A program made the translations under genes and the position numbers. Shown piece by piece: positions 8,955 through 17,544 of a DNA stretch of 64,000 nucleotides. Positions within the stretch are counted from its first letter, which is position 1. Each line of letters begins with the position of its first letter. The DNA is from Muribaculaceae bacterium (GTDB lineage Bacteria > Bacteroidota > Bacteroidia > Bacteroidales > Muribaculaceae): NCBI GenBank assembly GCA_017391675.1, contig JAFOXR010000048.1:54267-118266 (forward strand). The letters are read 5' to 3'. The notes under the pieces are model-generated. The model made no database searches and had not been told where the DNA came from. It saw only the letters and a program-made list of their open reading frames with translations.

Positions 8955-9006
8955 AAGAACAAACTTAATGAGTGCAATTTCCGGTATCTTCATTACGTTT
9001 GTTCTT
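8955..9006 (+). promoter_or_regulatory. Long imperfect hairpin upstream of the RNase E/G gene
   Basis: AAGAACAAAC (8955-8964) pairs with GTTTGTTCTT (8997-9006), and inside it TAATGA (8966-8971) pairs with TCATTA (8990-8995), giving 16 pairs with one T/C mismatch and an 18-base loop. No strong T-run follows, so a simple terminator is less likely than a leader structure. A direct repeat AATAGCTATCT (about 9014 and 9030) lies between it and the start codon. Confidence 0.6.
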
Positions 9007-9093
9007 TGTGCTTTAATAGCTATCTGACTGAATAGCTATCTATTTGTATTGAACCCACCCGTAAAGGGTAAATTTATTTTTAAAACTTCTAAA

Positions 9094-10713
9094 ATGAGAA
9101 GCGAACTCGTAGTTAACGTACAACCGAACGACATACTGACTGCCCTCCTTGAGGACACGCGTCTTGTGTCTCTGCAAAAAGAGTCTCGAGATGCGACTTA
9201 TGCCGTTGGTAATCTTTACTTGGCTAAAGTGAAGAAGTTAATGCCGGGATTGAACGCAGCATTCGTGAATGTAGGATATGAAAAGGAAGCTTTCCTGCAC
9301 TATCTAGACCTGGGAAGCCAATTCAACACCTACGCGCAATGCATTAAGAAGTCTCTTGAGGATAAAAGGAACATTCCGAACATCAGCAAGCTGAAATTGC
9401 AGTCCGACATCGACAAGCACGGTTCAATAACCGATGTGCTTACATGCGGACAGGAACTTATCGTACAGATTGCTAAGGAACCTATTTCCTCAAAGGGTCC
9501 TAGACTCACAACCGAAATATCTTTTACAGGAAGACTTCTTGTACTGATTCCTTTCAGCGACAAGATTTCGGTATCGCAAAAAATTCGTTCTTCGGAAGAA
9601 CGAATGAGACTAAGACAGCTTATAGAGAGCATTCGTCCTGCCAATTTCGGTGTTATTATCCGAACTTCAGCCGAAGGAAAGCGTGTTGCCGAGCTCAACA
9701 CCGAGCTCAAGACACTCGTTAAGTGCTGGGAAGACAGTATCGCTAAGGCACAAAGAGCCGAAGCCCCTTCGTTATTATACGAAGAGGACAGCCGTGCCGT
9801 GAATGTTATTCGCGACATCTTCAGCCCCTCATTTGAGAACATCTATGTAAATGACGAAGATGTTTTCCGACAAATCCAGAACTATGTGAGCATCATTGCT
9901 CCCGACAGAAAAGACATAGTAAAACTATATTCAAAGGAAACACCTATCTTCGATCACTTCTGCATCACAAAGCAGATTAAGACTTCTTTTGGCAAAACGG
10001 TCTCATTTAAATCGGGTGCATATATTATAATTGAAAGCACCGAAGCCCTTCATGTAATAGATGTGAACTCGGGCAACCGTTCCAAAAGTTCGTCTAACCA
10101 GGAAAGCAACGCACTAGATGTGAATCTACGCGCTGCTGATGAGATTGCACGCCAGCTAAGGCTTCGTGATATGGGCGGCATTATTGTCATTGACTTTATT
10201 GACATGGCTCAAGCTGAGCATCGCCAGGCCCTATACGAACACATGAAAGAAGCTATGCAAGGAGACAGAGCTAGACATAACATTCTGCCATTAAGCAAAT
10301 TTGGACTGATGCAAATCACACGACAGAGAGTGCGTCCCGCACTTAACATTGTCACAAGCGAAGCTTGTCCATCTTGCGGAGGTAAAGGTGAAGTACAGCC
10401 GTCATTATTATTCACTGATGTGCTGAAAGACAAAATCGATTATCTCATCAACTCACTAAAGGTCAAGAAATTTGTGATGTATGTACACCCTTTCGTAGAT
10501 GCATATCTCAAGAGAGGACTTATTTCGGAGTATCTCCGCTGGAGATTCGAATACAGATTCAAATTCCGCATACTGCCCGACCAATCTTTGGCGCATTTGG
10601 AATACCGAGCTATAAACAGTAGCGGCAAAGAGATTGACCTAAAGGAAGAAAAAGATACTCATAGCTCAAACTCAAAAAAAGAATCACGCTCTAAGGCTCA
10701 GGACAACGATTAG
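9094..10713 (+). CDS. Rne/Rng-family endoribonuclease (RNase G-like)
   Basis: This 539-residue protein is the catalytic core of the RNase E/G family, which cuts single-stranded AU-rich RNA in mRNA decay and rRNA maturation. An S1 domain occupies roughly residues 35-130. The metal-binding aspartates are in HVIDVNSGN (about residue 322) and IDFIDM (about 365), and a zinc-link CPSCGGKG lies near residue 424. The long scaffold tail of E. coli RNase E is absent, so it is RNase G-like. I start at the ATG at 9094 (MRSELVVNVQP), where relatives start; an in-frame TTG lies 45 bases upstream. Confidence 0.93.
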   Translation: MRSELVVNVQPNDILTALLEDTRLVSLQKESRDATYAVGNLYLAKVKKLMPGLNAAFVNVGYEKEAFLHYLDLGSQFNTYAQCIKKSLEDKRNIPNISKLKLQSDIDKHGSITDVLTCGQELIVQIAKEPISSKGPRLTTEISFTGRLLVLIPFSDKISVSQKIRSSEERMRLRQLIESIRPANFGVIIRTSAEGKRVAELNTELKTLVKCWEDSIAKAQRAEAPSLLYEEDSRAVNVIRDIFSPSFENIYVNDEDVFRQIQNYVSIIAPDRKDIVKLYSKETPIFDHFCITKQIKTSFGKTVSFKSGAYIIIESTEALHVIDVNSGNRSKSSSNQESNALDVNLRAADEIARQLRLRDMGGIIVIDFIDMAQAEHRQALYEHMKEAMQGDRARHNILPLSKFGLMQITRQRVRPALNIVTSEACPSCGGKGEVQPSLLFTDVLKDKIDYLINSLKVKKFVMYVHPFVDAYLKRGLISEYLRWRFEYRFKFRILPDQSLAHLEYRAINSSGKEIDLKEEKDTHSSNSKKESRSKAQDND

Positions 10714-10745
10714 AGTGTAACAATTTTTCTTCTAACGAACTTACT

Positions 10746-10790
10746 AAAGAGGGCGTGCCAAAACTTTGTTGGCACGCCCTCTTTAGTTTG
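10746..10790 (+). terminator. Terminator after the RNase E/G gene
   Basis: A perfect 16-base stem, AAAGAGGGCGTGCCAA (10746-10761) with TTGGCACGCCCTCTTT (10769-10784), has a 7-base loop. Runs at both ends let it act on both strands, so it may also end transcripts from apbE. Confidence 0.9.
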
Positions 10791-10833
10791 GTATAATTAC
10801 TCAATACGCTCAGTTGCAATTTACACATGAAGT

Positions 10834-11862
10834 CTATCTCACTAATCCGTTGAATCGGTCATTGCTCCATGTTACCATAGAATCAGCTTCTTCGGTATAC
10901 ACAATAAATCCTCCTATGTTTGAATGCGACTCAAGAAAAGACTTGCTCCGCTCTGCGCCCATTACCATGCATGCAGTAGCATAAGCGTCGGCAAGCATGC
11001 AATTGTCTGCAACGATAGTGACACTCAACAAATTGGTTTCCTCAGGATAACCAGTTTTAGGATTCATTGTATGAACAACCTTTTTCCCATCAATGTCCTT
11101 ATAATTACGGTAATTGCCAGATGTAGCAATCGCACCATCATTCATTCCCACAACTAGCATATTATCATGCACAACCGATGTATTGCTCTCGATTGGACGA
11201 TCTACCGACACAAGCCACTCTGTTCCTGAAGGGTTCTTACCTTTAAGCGTAATTTCACCTCCTATTTCTACAAGATAATTCTTTACACCATTGCGCTCCA
11301 GCATTCGTCCAACCTCGTCACATGCATAGCCCTTAGCAATAGCACTGAAATCAAACGCTGTTCGGCTATCGGTCTTAACAATCTTTCCACCACTCATACT
11401 AGTATGTTCCAGTCCCACAAACTGCATAATACTGTCTATCTGCACTGCACTTGGCGCATCTCCTCCTTTTTCCACAAATCCCCACACTCGCATAAGCGGA
11501 GAAACCGTTGGATCAAATGCACCTTCAGTCTCCTGATGGACTTTAACCGATGCTTCATAAATTTGTGTCAGCATTGTATCCACCGACAAATCTTCTCCTC
11601 TATTTATCCTGCTTATTACTGAAGACTTATTATACATAGACAGGCTGTTATCAACAGCAGCAAACACGCTCTGAATAGAGTCATCAAATACCCTATCACT
11701 ATCATAAGTTATGTTATACTGCGTTGTCCACACTATACCCGAGCATCTTTTGTACTGCCTGGATTCAGTACACATTTTCATACCTAGAAGCACACACAAT
11801 CCGGCTATAAGCGCCAATGTATAGCCTAAAGTTGCACTATTTCTTTTCTTTTGTCCTTTCAT
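10834..11862 (-). CDS. apbE: FAD:protein FMN transferase (ApbE family)
   Basis: This 342-residue protein attaches FMN covalently to Thr/Ser of target flavoproteins such as NqrB/NqrC and RnfG. It has an N-terminal hydrophobic segment (about 13-30) ending at a Cys, compatible with a signal anchor or lipoprotein signal for periplasmic location. Family blocks include FDPTVSPLMRVWGF, FDFSAIAKGYACDEV, YLVEIGGEITLKG and the C-terminal LADAYATACMVMG. No partner is adjacent. Its -7 element is only 6 bases from the ATG, so the mRNA may be almost leaderless. Confidence 0.92.
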   Translation of the reverse strand: MKGQKKRNSATLGYTLALIAGLCVLLGMKMCTESRQYKRCSGIVWTTQYNITYDSDRVFDDSIQSVFAAVDNSLSMYNKSSVISRINRGEDLSVDTMLTQIYEASVKVHQETEGAFDPTVSPLMRVWGFVEKGGDAPSAVQIDSIMQFVGLEHTSMSGGKIVKTDSRTAFDFSAIAKGYACDEVGRMLERNGVKNYLVEIGGEITLKGKNPSGTEWLVSVDRPIESNTSVVHDNMLVVGMNDGAIATSGNYRNYKDIDGKKVVHTMNPKTGYPEETNLLSVTIVADNCMLADAYATACMVMGAERSKSFLESHSNIGGFIVYTEEADSMVTWSNDRFNGLVR

Positions 11863-11867
11863 ATAAA

Positions 11868-11875
11868 CAAAATTA
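11868..11875 (-). promoter_or_regulatory. -7 element for apbE
   Basis: On the minus strand TAATTTTG matches TAnnTTTG. It is 5 bases from the apbE ATG. Confidence 0.5.
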
Positions 11876-11887
11876 GTTTTTTCTAAT

Positions 11888-11895
11888 TATATTTG
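11888..11895 (+). promoter_or_regulatory. -7 element for the DJ-1 gene
   Basis: TATATTTG matches TAnnTTTG, 30 bases before the ATG at 11926. It lies back to back with the apbE element. Confidence 0.55.
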
Positions 11896-11925
11896 TACAA
11901 GAAGTAACTAATAAATAAAATACTT

Positions 11926-12501
11926 ATGAAAAAATCTTTTGTATTCCTGGCCAACGGATTTGAAGAAATCGAGGCCCTAGCCACAGTTGATGTTCTACGC
12001 AGAGCAGGCATTGAGACGAAAACGGTAACAATTTCATCTTCTTTGCAAGTGACAGGTGCACACGGCATAGAAGTTAAAGCAGATATTTCATTGACCGAGA
12101 TTGAGTGCAACGAGAAGGATATTATAGTACTGCCAGGCGGTATGCCTGGTGCAACCAATCTTGCTGAATGTTCTCAACTATGCGACTTACTTAAACAGCA
12201 CAACAATAACGGAGGGCTTATTGCTGCAATTTGTGCATCTCCTGCTGTAGTACTAGCACCTTTAGGCATTCTTGACGGCAAAGAAGCAACTTGCTATCCG
12301 GGTTTTGAGAGTGCATTCTCAAATTGCAAGAAGGGATTCAAACCCGTTGTTATTGACGGTAATACAATAACCGCCAATGGGCCTGCTACCGCCATACCAT
12401 TTGCACTTGCAATAGTAGCTCAAGGCATTAGCGAAGAAAAAGCTAGAGAAGTTGCAGAAGGCATGCTTGTATACAATCCTCAACAGGACTACAGCTTCTA
12501 A
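11926..12501 (+). CDS. DJ-1/PfpI-family protein
   Basis: This 191-residue protein belongs to the DJ-1/ThiJ branch of the class I glutamine-amidotransferase fold. The reactive cysteine is Cys103 in AAICASPAVVLAP, with Glu14 of FEEIEA as the usual neighbour; GGMPGATNLAE and the late TANGPATAIPFALAIV block are diagnostic. Members act as stress chaperones, glyoxalase-like or deglycase enzymes, which cannot be resolved here. It is a single-gene unit with its own promoter and a strong terminator. Confidence 0.93.
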   Translation: MKKSFVFLANGFEEIEALATVDVLRRAGIETKTVTISSSLQVTGAHGIEVKADISLTEIECNEKDIIVLPGGMPGATNLAECSQLCDLLKQHNNNGGLIAAICASPAVVLAPLGILDGKEATCYPGFESAFSNCKKGFKPVVIDGNTITANGPATAIPFALAIVAQGISEEKAREVAEGMLVYNPQQDYSF

Positions 12502-12516
12502 GCAAAACCTATATAC

Positions 12517-12558
12517 AAAACCCAGTGCATCACTATCCTTGATGCACTGGGTTTTATT
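12517..12558 (+). terminator. Terminator after the DJ-1 gene
   Basis: AAAACCCAGTGCATC (12517-12531) pairs perfectly with GATGCACTGGGTTTT (12541-12555), with a 9-base loop. Confidence 0.9.
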
Positions 12559-12637
12559 TGCATTATACTAGCATAACGCCAGCTGGAAAATATTTCCGCG
12601 TGCTATAACACCATATATTATAATTCTTTATGAACTA

Positions 12638-13126
12638 TCACATCATAATAAACATTTCCTGCAATCTCTTTTTGAATGTGCGCCCCAATAGTACAGAATC
12701 CTCATTAAAAGGCGGATAAAGGACTACATTGTTTTGTCCTACAAGCATCACATTATCCAAATTGACAATGTACGACTGATGAGTCTGCACAAATTTTGAG
12801 CTATAGTTCAATATCACATTTGCACTAGTTCCTTTATGCAAGGAAAGTACTGTTTTATCACTAAGGGCAACTTCCCATATCTTCCGTTGAGTACAGTATC
12901 TAAAATAACCTATTTCGGACAATCTCACAATCCTCATTTCACTAGTCACTGTAGCAATGGCTAGCATGTCTCTTTTTTCATAAGATTGTGAAGAATCAAA
13001 ACATAGTCTTTCATCTTGTTCCAATCCCACGACCTCTATATCCGAAAAATTAGCAAGAATAGATTTTACCTTTCGTAATGCTTTTTCATCTTTATCTATT
13101 ACAACTACTTTTGTCCTAGCGCACAT
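12638..13126 (-). CDS. LytTR-domain DNA-binding protein with a truncated receiver
   Basis: This 162-residue protein ends in a LytTR DNA-binding domain (about residues 52-160), recognised by VRLSEIGYFRYCTQRKIWEV, the FVQTHQSYIVNLDNV block and the closing LLGRTFKKRLQEM. LytTR regulators normally follow a full receiver of about 120 residues. Here only the first beta-alpha-beta unit of a receiver remains (residues 6-34, with the acidic pair Asp10/Asp12 in VIDKDEKAL), and the phospho-acceptor Asp is missing. It is flanked by unrelated genes with no histidine kinase, so its input is unknown. Confidence 0.85.
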   Translation of the reverse strand: MCARTKVVVIDKDEKALRKVKSILANFSDIEVVGLEQDERLCFDSSQSYEKRDMLAIATVTSEMRIVRLSEIGYFRYCTQRKIWEVALSDKTVLSLHKGTSANVILNYSSKFVQTHQSYIVNLDNVMLVGQNNVVLYPPFNEDSVLLGRTFKKRLQEMFIMM

Positions 13127-13330
13127 AATTTCAAGCGTTATTGCAGATTTAAATCTTCAAATAGTAATTAATATTATAAATACAACTTCTTAAAGATAAG
13201 ACAAATTTAACTCTAATATTGCTACCAAACAAACACATTTTCTCAAGTACCCCATAATAGGTGTTCATTCGGCAAACAATCGTACACAGACTGCCTTAAT
13301 TAGCGACCATTTGAATGGTATTTTTTCCTA

Positions 13331-13367
13331 AAAAAAAGGTGAATGCTCTCAATCAAGAGCATTCACC
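13331..13367 (-). terminator. Terminator of the ilv operon
   Basis: Read on the minus strand, GGTGAATGCTCT (13356-13367) pairs with AGAGCATTCACC (13338-13349) around a 6-base loop, then seven T residues. It lies 24 bases after the ilvC stop. Confidence 0.9.
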
Positions 13368-13390
13368 ATATTATATCAGCTATCTTTCGA

Positions 13391-14437
13391 TTAGTTGTTT
13401 TCTGGACGAAGACGACGAACTACTTCACCTGTACGCCACATTTCGCTTTCGCGCAATGCCTTCAATTCTTCGTTCAATTTTTCACGATAGTCTGGTTGGC
13501 TATTTGTGTCAATTGAGCGTTGAGCTTCGTTACCGCAAGCAACTTCGCTATACAATTTTTGGAATACTGGCTTAGTTGCATCGTGGAATGGGCCCATCCA
13601 GTCAAGAGCACCGCGTTGTGCAGTAGTTGAGCAGTTAGCATACATCCAGTCCATACCCTTTTCAGCAAATAGAGGCATTAGTGATTGAGTAAGTTCTTCT
13701 ACTGTTTCGTTGAATGCTTCAGATGGAGTGTGACCATTTTCACGCAATACTTCATATTGAGCAAGTAGCAAACCTTGGATTGCACCCATCAATGTACCGC
13801 GTTCACCAGTCAAGTCACTGTATACTTCACGCTTGAAAGTAGTTTCAAACAAGTAACCAGAACCTACACCGATACCTAGAGCCAAGCAACGATCCTTTGC
13901 ACGACCTGTTGCATCTTGGAAGATAGCATAGCTTGAGTTCAAGCCACGGCCTTGTAGGAACATAGTACGCAATGAAGTACCTGAACCCTTAGGAGCAACT
14001 AGAATTACATCGATATCAGCTGGAGGAACGATACCAGTTCTTTCCTTATAAGTGATACCAAAACCATGAGAGAAATACAAAGCCTTGCCAGGAGTCAAAT
14101 GCTTCTTCAAGTCAGGCCATACTGCGATTTGAGCAGCATCAGAAAGAAGATACTCGATGATAGTTGCACGCTCAGCAGCTTCTTCTATTTCGAAAAGTGT
14201 TTCACCAGGAACCCAACCGTCAGCTACAGCCTTATCCCAGCTCTTACTGTTCTTTCTTTGTCCAACAATTACATTGAATCCATTGTCACGAAGGTTCATA
14301 CTTTGACCAGGACCTTGTACACCATAACCGATAACGGCAATTGTTTCGTCCTTCAAAATTTCTCTTGCTTTTTCCAATGGAAATTCTTCGCGGGTCATTA
14401 CATTTTCTTCAATCCCGCCAAAATTCATTACTGCCAT
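13391..14437 (-). CDS. ilvC: Ketol-acid reductoisomerase
   Basis: This 348-residue enzyme converts acetolactate or acetohydroxybutyrate to the dihydroxy acids of valine/leucine and isoleucine synthesis, using NAD(P)H and Mg2+. The Rossmann motif GYGVQGPGQS is at residues 38-46 and the coenzyme loop is VGQRKNSKSWDKA. Metal-binding acidic residues lie in SDLTGERGTLMGAIQG and the C-terminal knot region. It is the last gene of the operon, 35 bases after the thioesterase gene, and is followed by a strong terminator. Confidence 0.96.
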   Translation of the reverse strand: MAVMNFGGIEENVMTREEFPLEKAREILKDETIAVIGYGVQGPGQSMNLRDNGFNVIVGQRKNSKSWDKAVADGWVPGETLFEIEEAAERATIIEYLLSDAAQIAVWPDLKKHLTPGKALYFSHGFGITYKERTGIVPPADIDVILVAPKGSGTSLRTMFLQGRGLNSSYAIFQDATGRAKDRCLALGIGVGSGYLFETTFKREVYSDLTGERGTLMGAIQGLLLAQYEVLRENGHTPSEAFNETVEELTQSLMPLFAEKGMDWMYANCSTTAQRGALDWMGPFHDATKPVFQKLYSEVACGNEAQRSIDTNSQPDYREKLNEELKALRESEMWRTGEVVRRLRPENN

Positions 14438-14472
14438 AATTTTTAAAAAATTTAATATGTTAGTATTTATGT

Positions 14473-15234
14473 TTATTGTTTTCTTTCTTCAAAGATAAAA
14501 CGCGCCCGGCAATTAACCTCTTGCTTTCCGTCTACCATATGACTGATTTCCAATTTTGCATCGGTCACATCTTCTTCATTGACAGCTATATCATAAGTCA
14601 AACCACCCAAGCACTCTTTCATATAAGCTATTTCAAACCGCTTAACTCTATTACGCTCATAATGCTCTATAGACCACTGGTTAAGGAGCTGTTCCACATA
14701 ACGCACGCTATTCACATGCCGATTAATATCGGTTTCTGAATACTGGAATGTATGTTTTGCTACACGAGCATTGTCATGTTCTACTGTTCTTAGTCGTGAT
14801 TGAGGTTCTATAGGACATTCCTTGTCATAAATATTGCTAATAATATAACTGAACTTTGAAATATCCATCATTTCTCGTGCAGAGAGATCTATCACCAACC
14901 ATATTGTGCGAGCATATCCCAATACTTTTCCGTGTTCATCTAGAAACTCAAAGTTGCGTTGAGAATAAAATCTCGTATATCCCTCTACCCATGTTTGAAT
15001 AGTATAATGCTCATTCACTCTTGGAAAATCTTCCATCTCAATTGTCACTCTAGACAATACCCACGCTTGATTATCTTCAATGAGATTAGCATACCCAACA
15101 CCCCATATATTAGCGTGTTCGGTTGCTACTTCTATCAATCTTGATACAAGTAATGGCAATGGCATTTCCTTTTGTGGAGTGCATTCTCCTGCCGTTAAGA
15201 AAAACTCGTGTTTATAAAACTTCAAATCTCCCAT
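14473..15234 (-). CDS. Acyl-ACP thioesterase (hotdog fold)
   Basis: This 253-residue protein has two hotdog domains of the acyl-ACP thioesterase family (PF01643), which release free fatty acids from acyl carrier protein. The first domain carries FFLTAGECTPQ and EDNQAWVLSRVTIEMEDFPR; the second has the catalytic-type ETDINRHVNSVRYVEQL (about residues 180-196). It is embedded in the ilv operon: its ATG shares one base with the ilvN stop (TAATG) and ilvC follows. The link to branched-chain amino acid synthesis may be branched-chain fatty acid production; that is inference. Confidence 0.9.
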   Translation of the reverse strand: MGDLKFYKHEFFLTAGECTPQKEMPLPLLVSRLIEVATEHANIWGVGYANLIEDNQAWVLSRVTIEMEDFPRVNEHYTIQTWVEGYTRFYSQRNFEFLDEHGKVLGYARTIWLVIDLSAREMMDISKFSYIISNIYDKECPIEPQSRLRTVEHDNARVAKHTFQYSETDINRHVNSVRYVEQLLNQWSIEHYERNRVKRFEIAYMKECLGGLTYDIAVNEEDVTDAKLEISHMVDGKQEVNCRARFIFEERKQ

Positions 15235-15782
15235 TAACGCATATCCTCTTTAGCTTGTTTTCTCTCCTCTATGAACATTGTCACATATTCATTGATATCC
15301 TTAGTTACCGCAACGCGACCACTACGCACAAACTGACGAATATCATGACATTTCAAGTCTTCAAACAAAGCCTCTGTTTCTTCAGGATGCCCCGACTTCT
15401 CCAGCACGGTGTAATCACGCGACATTTCTAGAATTCGGGCATTGTACTTACGGATAATCTTCTCTAGATTTGGCTCCTCAAGAAGTTTTTCTGTAGGTAC
15501 TTTATACAACGCTATTTCTTGGTATATTATTTCATCATCGGTATAAAAGAATGATTTCAGCACACCGATACGCTTTTCTACTTGCTTAACCAGTTTCTCT
15601 ATCGTTTCGCGATCGCTATAAGATGTAATTGTAAACTTATGAACACCCTTTATAGAAGATGGAGAAACCGACAAACTTTCAATATTAAGTTTTCTTCGTG
15701 TATAAATGATAGATATCTGGTTTAGAAGTCCTACACGGTTTTCTGAAAATATCGTTACTGTATATAAAGTCTTTCCTTCCAT
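15234..15782 (-). CDS. ilvN: Acetolactate synthase regulatory subunit
   Basis: This 182-residue protein begins with an ACT domain (FSENRVGLLNQISIIYTRRK, residues about 11-30) that binds the feedback inhibitor valine, and has the usual C-terminal ALS_ss region. It forms a complex with the large subunit encoded 9 bases upstream. Its end overlaps the thioesterase start by one base, indicating coupled translation. Confidence 0.93.
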   Translation of the reverse strand: MEGKTLYTVTIFSENRVGLLNQISIIYTRRKLNIESLSVSPSSIKGVHKFTITSYSDRETIEKLVKQVEKRIGVLKSFFYTDDEIIYQEIALYKVPTEKLLEEPNLEKIIRKYNARILEMSRDYTVLEKSGHPEETEALFEDLKCHDIRQFVRSGRVAVTKDINEYVTMFIEERKQAKEDMR

Positions 15783-15791
15783 AATTTATCA

Positions 15792-17513
15792 TCATTTAGT
15801 AGATTGATACTTTTCTCCAGGAGCAATCACGGTATTTACCATTGTGCTGCCTGCAGGCACCATCGGGAACACATAACCTTCTTGTTCTACCTTTACATTC
15901 AGAACATAGGCACCATCATATTCCATCATGCGCTTGATTGCTTCATCAAGTTCTTCGCGAGATTCCACATCTTCAGCTTGAATTCCGTAAGCTTTTGCCA
16001 GTGCTACAAAGTTTGGATTGACCATTGGAGTTTGAGAATAGCGCTTGCTATAGAACAAATCTTGCCATTGTCGCACCATTCCCAAGAAATTATTGTTCAA
16101 TATGATAATCTTCACAGCCACCCCGTATTGCAGGATTACGCCAAGTTCTTCAACCGTCATTTGAATACCGCCATCACCCACAAAGAAACATACAGGACGC
16201 TCTGGGGCACCTATCTTTGCACCTATAGCTGCTGGCAAGCCGAATCCCATTGTTCCAAGACCGCCCGAAGAGATGATACTCTTAGGTGCTGTATATTGGA
16301 AGTATCTAGAAGACATCATTTGATTTTGTCCCACATCGGTAACAAGTACAGCATTTGCACCTGCAACCTGAGATACCTTATGAACCACTTCACCCATCTT
16401 AAGTTCTCCTTCTGCAGGGAACACTTCGCTCTGTATGACCTTTTCCTGTTCAAGTTTTTCGTCATCGGCAAAGCTGTTTAACCATTCAGTATGTTTTGCT
16501 TCCTTTACCTTTGGCAATAATTTTTGAAGCACAGTCTTGGCATCGCCATGTATAGATGCAACGACCTTAACATTCTTGTTAAATTCCGATTCGTCTATAT
16601 CGATGTGTATAATCTTTGCTTGCTTCGCAAATTCATTGACATCACCTGTCACACGGTCATCAAAACGCATACCTACTGCAATGAGTACATCACATCGGTT
16701 TGTTGCCATGTTTGGAGCTATATTACCATGCATTCCCAGCATACCCTTATTCAAAGGATGTGAAGTAGGTATTGTAGACAAACCAAGCAATGTAGTAGAA
16801 ACCGGGATATCAGCTTTTTCAGCCAAGGCCTTCAGTTCTTCTTCTGCTTCGGCTATCATCACTCCGTGACCAGAAATAATCATCGGTGACTTTGCTTCGT
16901 TTATGATTGCAGCCACTTCATCAACTTCACTCTCATCAACTTCAGGATAAGGTATATAGCTGCGGATAAAATCACACTTTTTATATTCTTTCCACTCAAT
17001 CAGTTCATTTTGAGCATTTTTAGCGAAGTCCAACACCACTGGGCCAGGACGGCCGGTTGATGCGATATAGAATGCCCGTGCTACTGCCCATTCAATTTCG
17101 TCGGCAGTACGAATCTGATGATTCCACTTTGTAACGGGTTGAGTAATACCGATAACATCAGTTTCTTGAAAAGCATCACTACCTAGAGATTCGCTAGACA
17201 CCTGGCCTGTAATGACGACCAATGGAGTACTGTCCATCATGGCATCACTCAATCCAGTAATCACATTTGTAGCTCCTGGACCCGATGTTACAAACACGAC
17301 ACCAGTCTTGCCACTAACACGCGCATAGCCTTGAGCGGCATGAGTAGCACCTTGCTCGTGACGCACCAAGATGTGATTCAATTTGCTTCCATGATCGTAC
17401 AAACGGTCAAATACTGGAATAATAGCGCCTCCTGGATAGCCGAAAATGGTATCAACACCTTCAGCTTCAATAGATCTTAGTAACGCTTCAGCTCCTGTTA
17501 TCTTTTCACTCAT
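15792..17513 (-). CDS. ilvB: Acetolactate synthase large subunit
   Basis: This 573-residue thiamine diphosphate enzyme condenses pyruvate with pyruvate or 2-ketobutyrate. Visible features: the catalytic Glu in VRHEQGATHAAQGYAR near residue 50, the central FAD domain, and the ThDP/Mg motif GDGGIQMTVEELG followed by LNNNFLGMVRQWQ. I start at MSEKITGAEALL (17513) because relatives begin there; an in-frame ATG at 17561 would overlap ilvD by 17 bases. The short start leaves a 31-base gap after ilvD. Confidence 0.95.
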   Translation of the reverse strand: MSEKITGAEALLRSIEAEGVDTIFGYPGGAIIPVFDRLYDHGSKLNHILVRHEQGATHAAQGYARVSGKTGVVFVTSGPGATNVITGLSDAMMDSTPLVVITGQVSSESLGSDAFQETDVIGITQPVTKWNHQIRTADEIEWAVARAFYIASTGRPGPVVLDFAKNAQNELIEWKEYKKCDFIRSYIPYPEVDESEVDEVAAIINEAKSPMIISGHGVMIAEAEEELKALAEKADIPVSTTLLGLSTIPTSHPLNKGMLGMHGNIAPNMATNRCDVLIAVGMRFDDRVTGDVNEFAKQAKIIHIDIDESEFNKNVKVVASIHGDAKTVLQKLLPKVKEAKHTEWLNSFADDEKLEQEKVIQSEVFPAEGELKMGEVVHKVSQVAGANAVLVTDVGQNQMMSSRYFQYTAPKSIISSGGLGTMGFGLPAAIGAKIGAPERPVCFFVGDGGIQMTVEELGVILQYGVAVKIIILNNNFLGMVRQWQDLFYSKRYSQTPMVNPNFVALAKAYGIQAEDVESREELDEAIKRMMEYDGAYVLNVKVEQEGYVFPMVPAGSTMVNTVIAPGEKYQSTK

Positions 17514-17544
17514 ATATATGTTCTTAAATTCTATGATACATTTC

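Noticed and set aside
9330..9842. 170-codon minus-strand frame antisense to the RNase E/G gene
   Set aside because: Shadow frame, Ser/Leu-rich and without motifs.
15804..16481. 225-codon plus-strand frame antisense to ilvB
   Set aside because: Shadow of a clear catalytic gene; His/Cys/Ile-rich composition with no recognisable domain.
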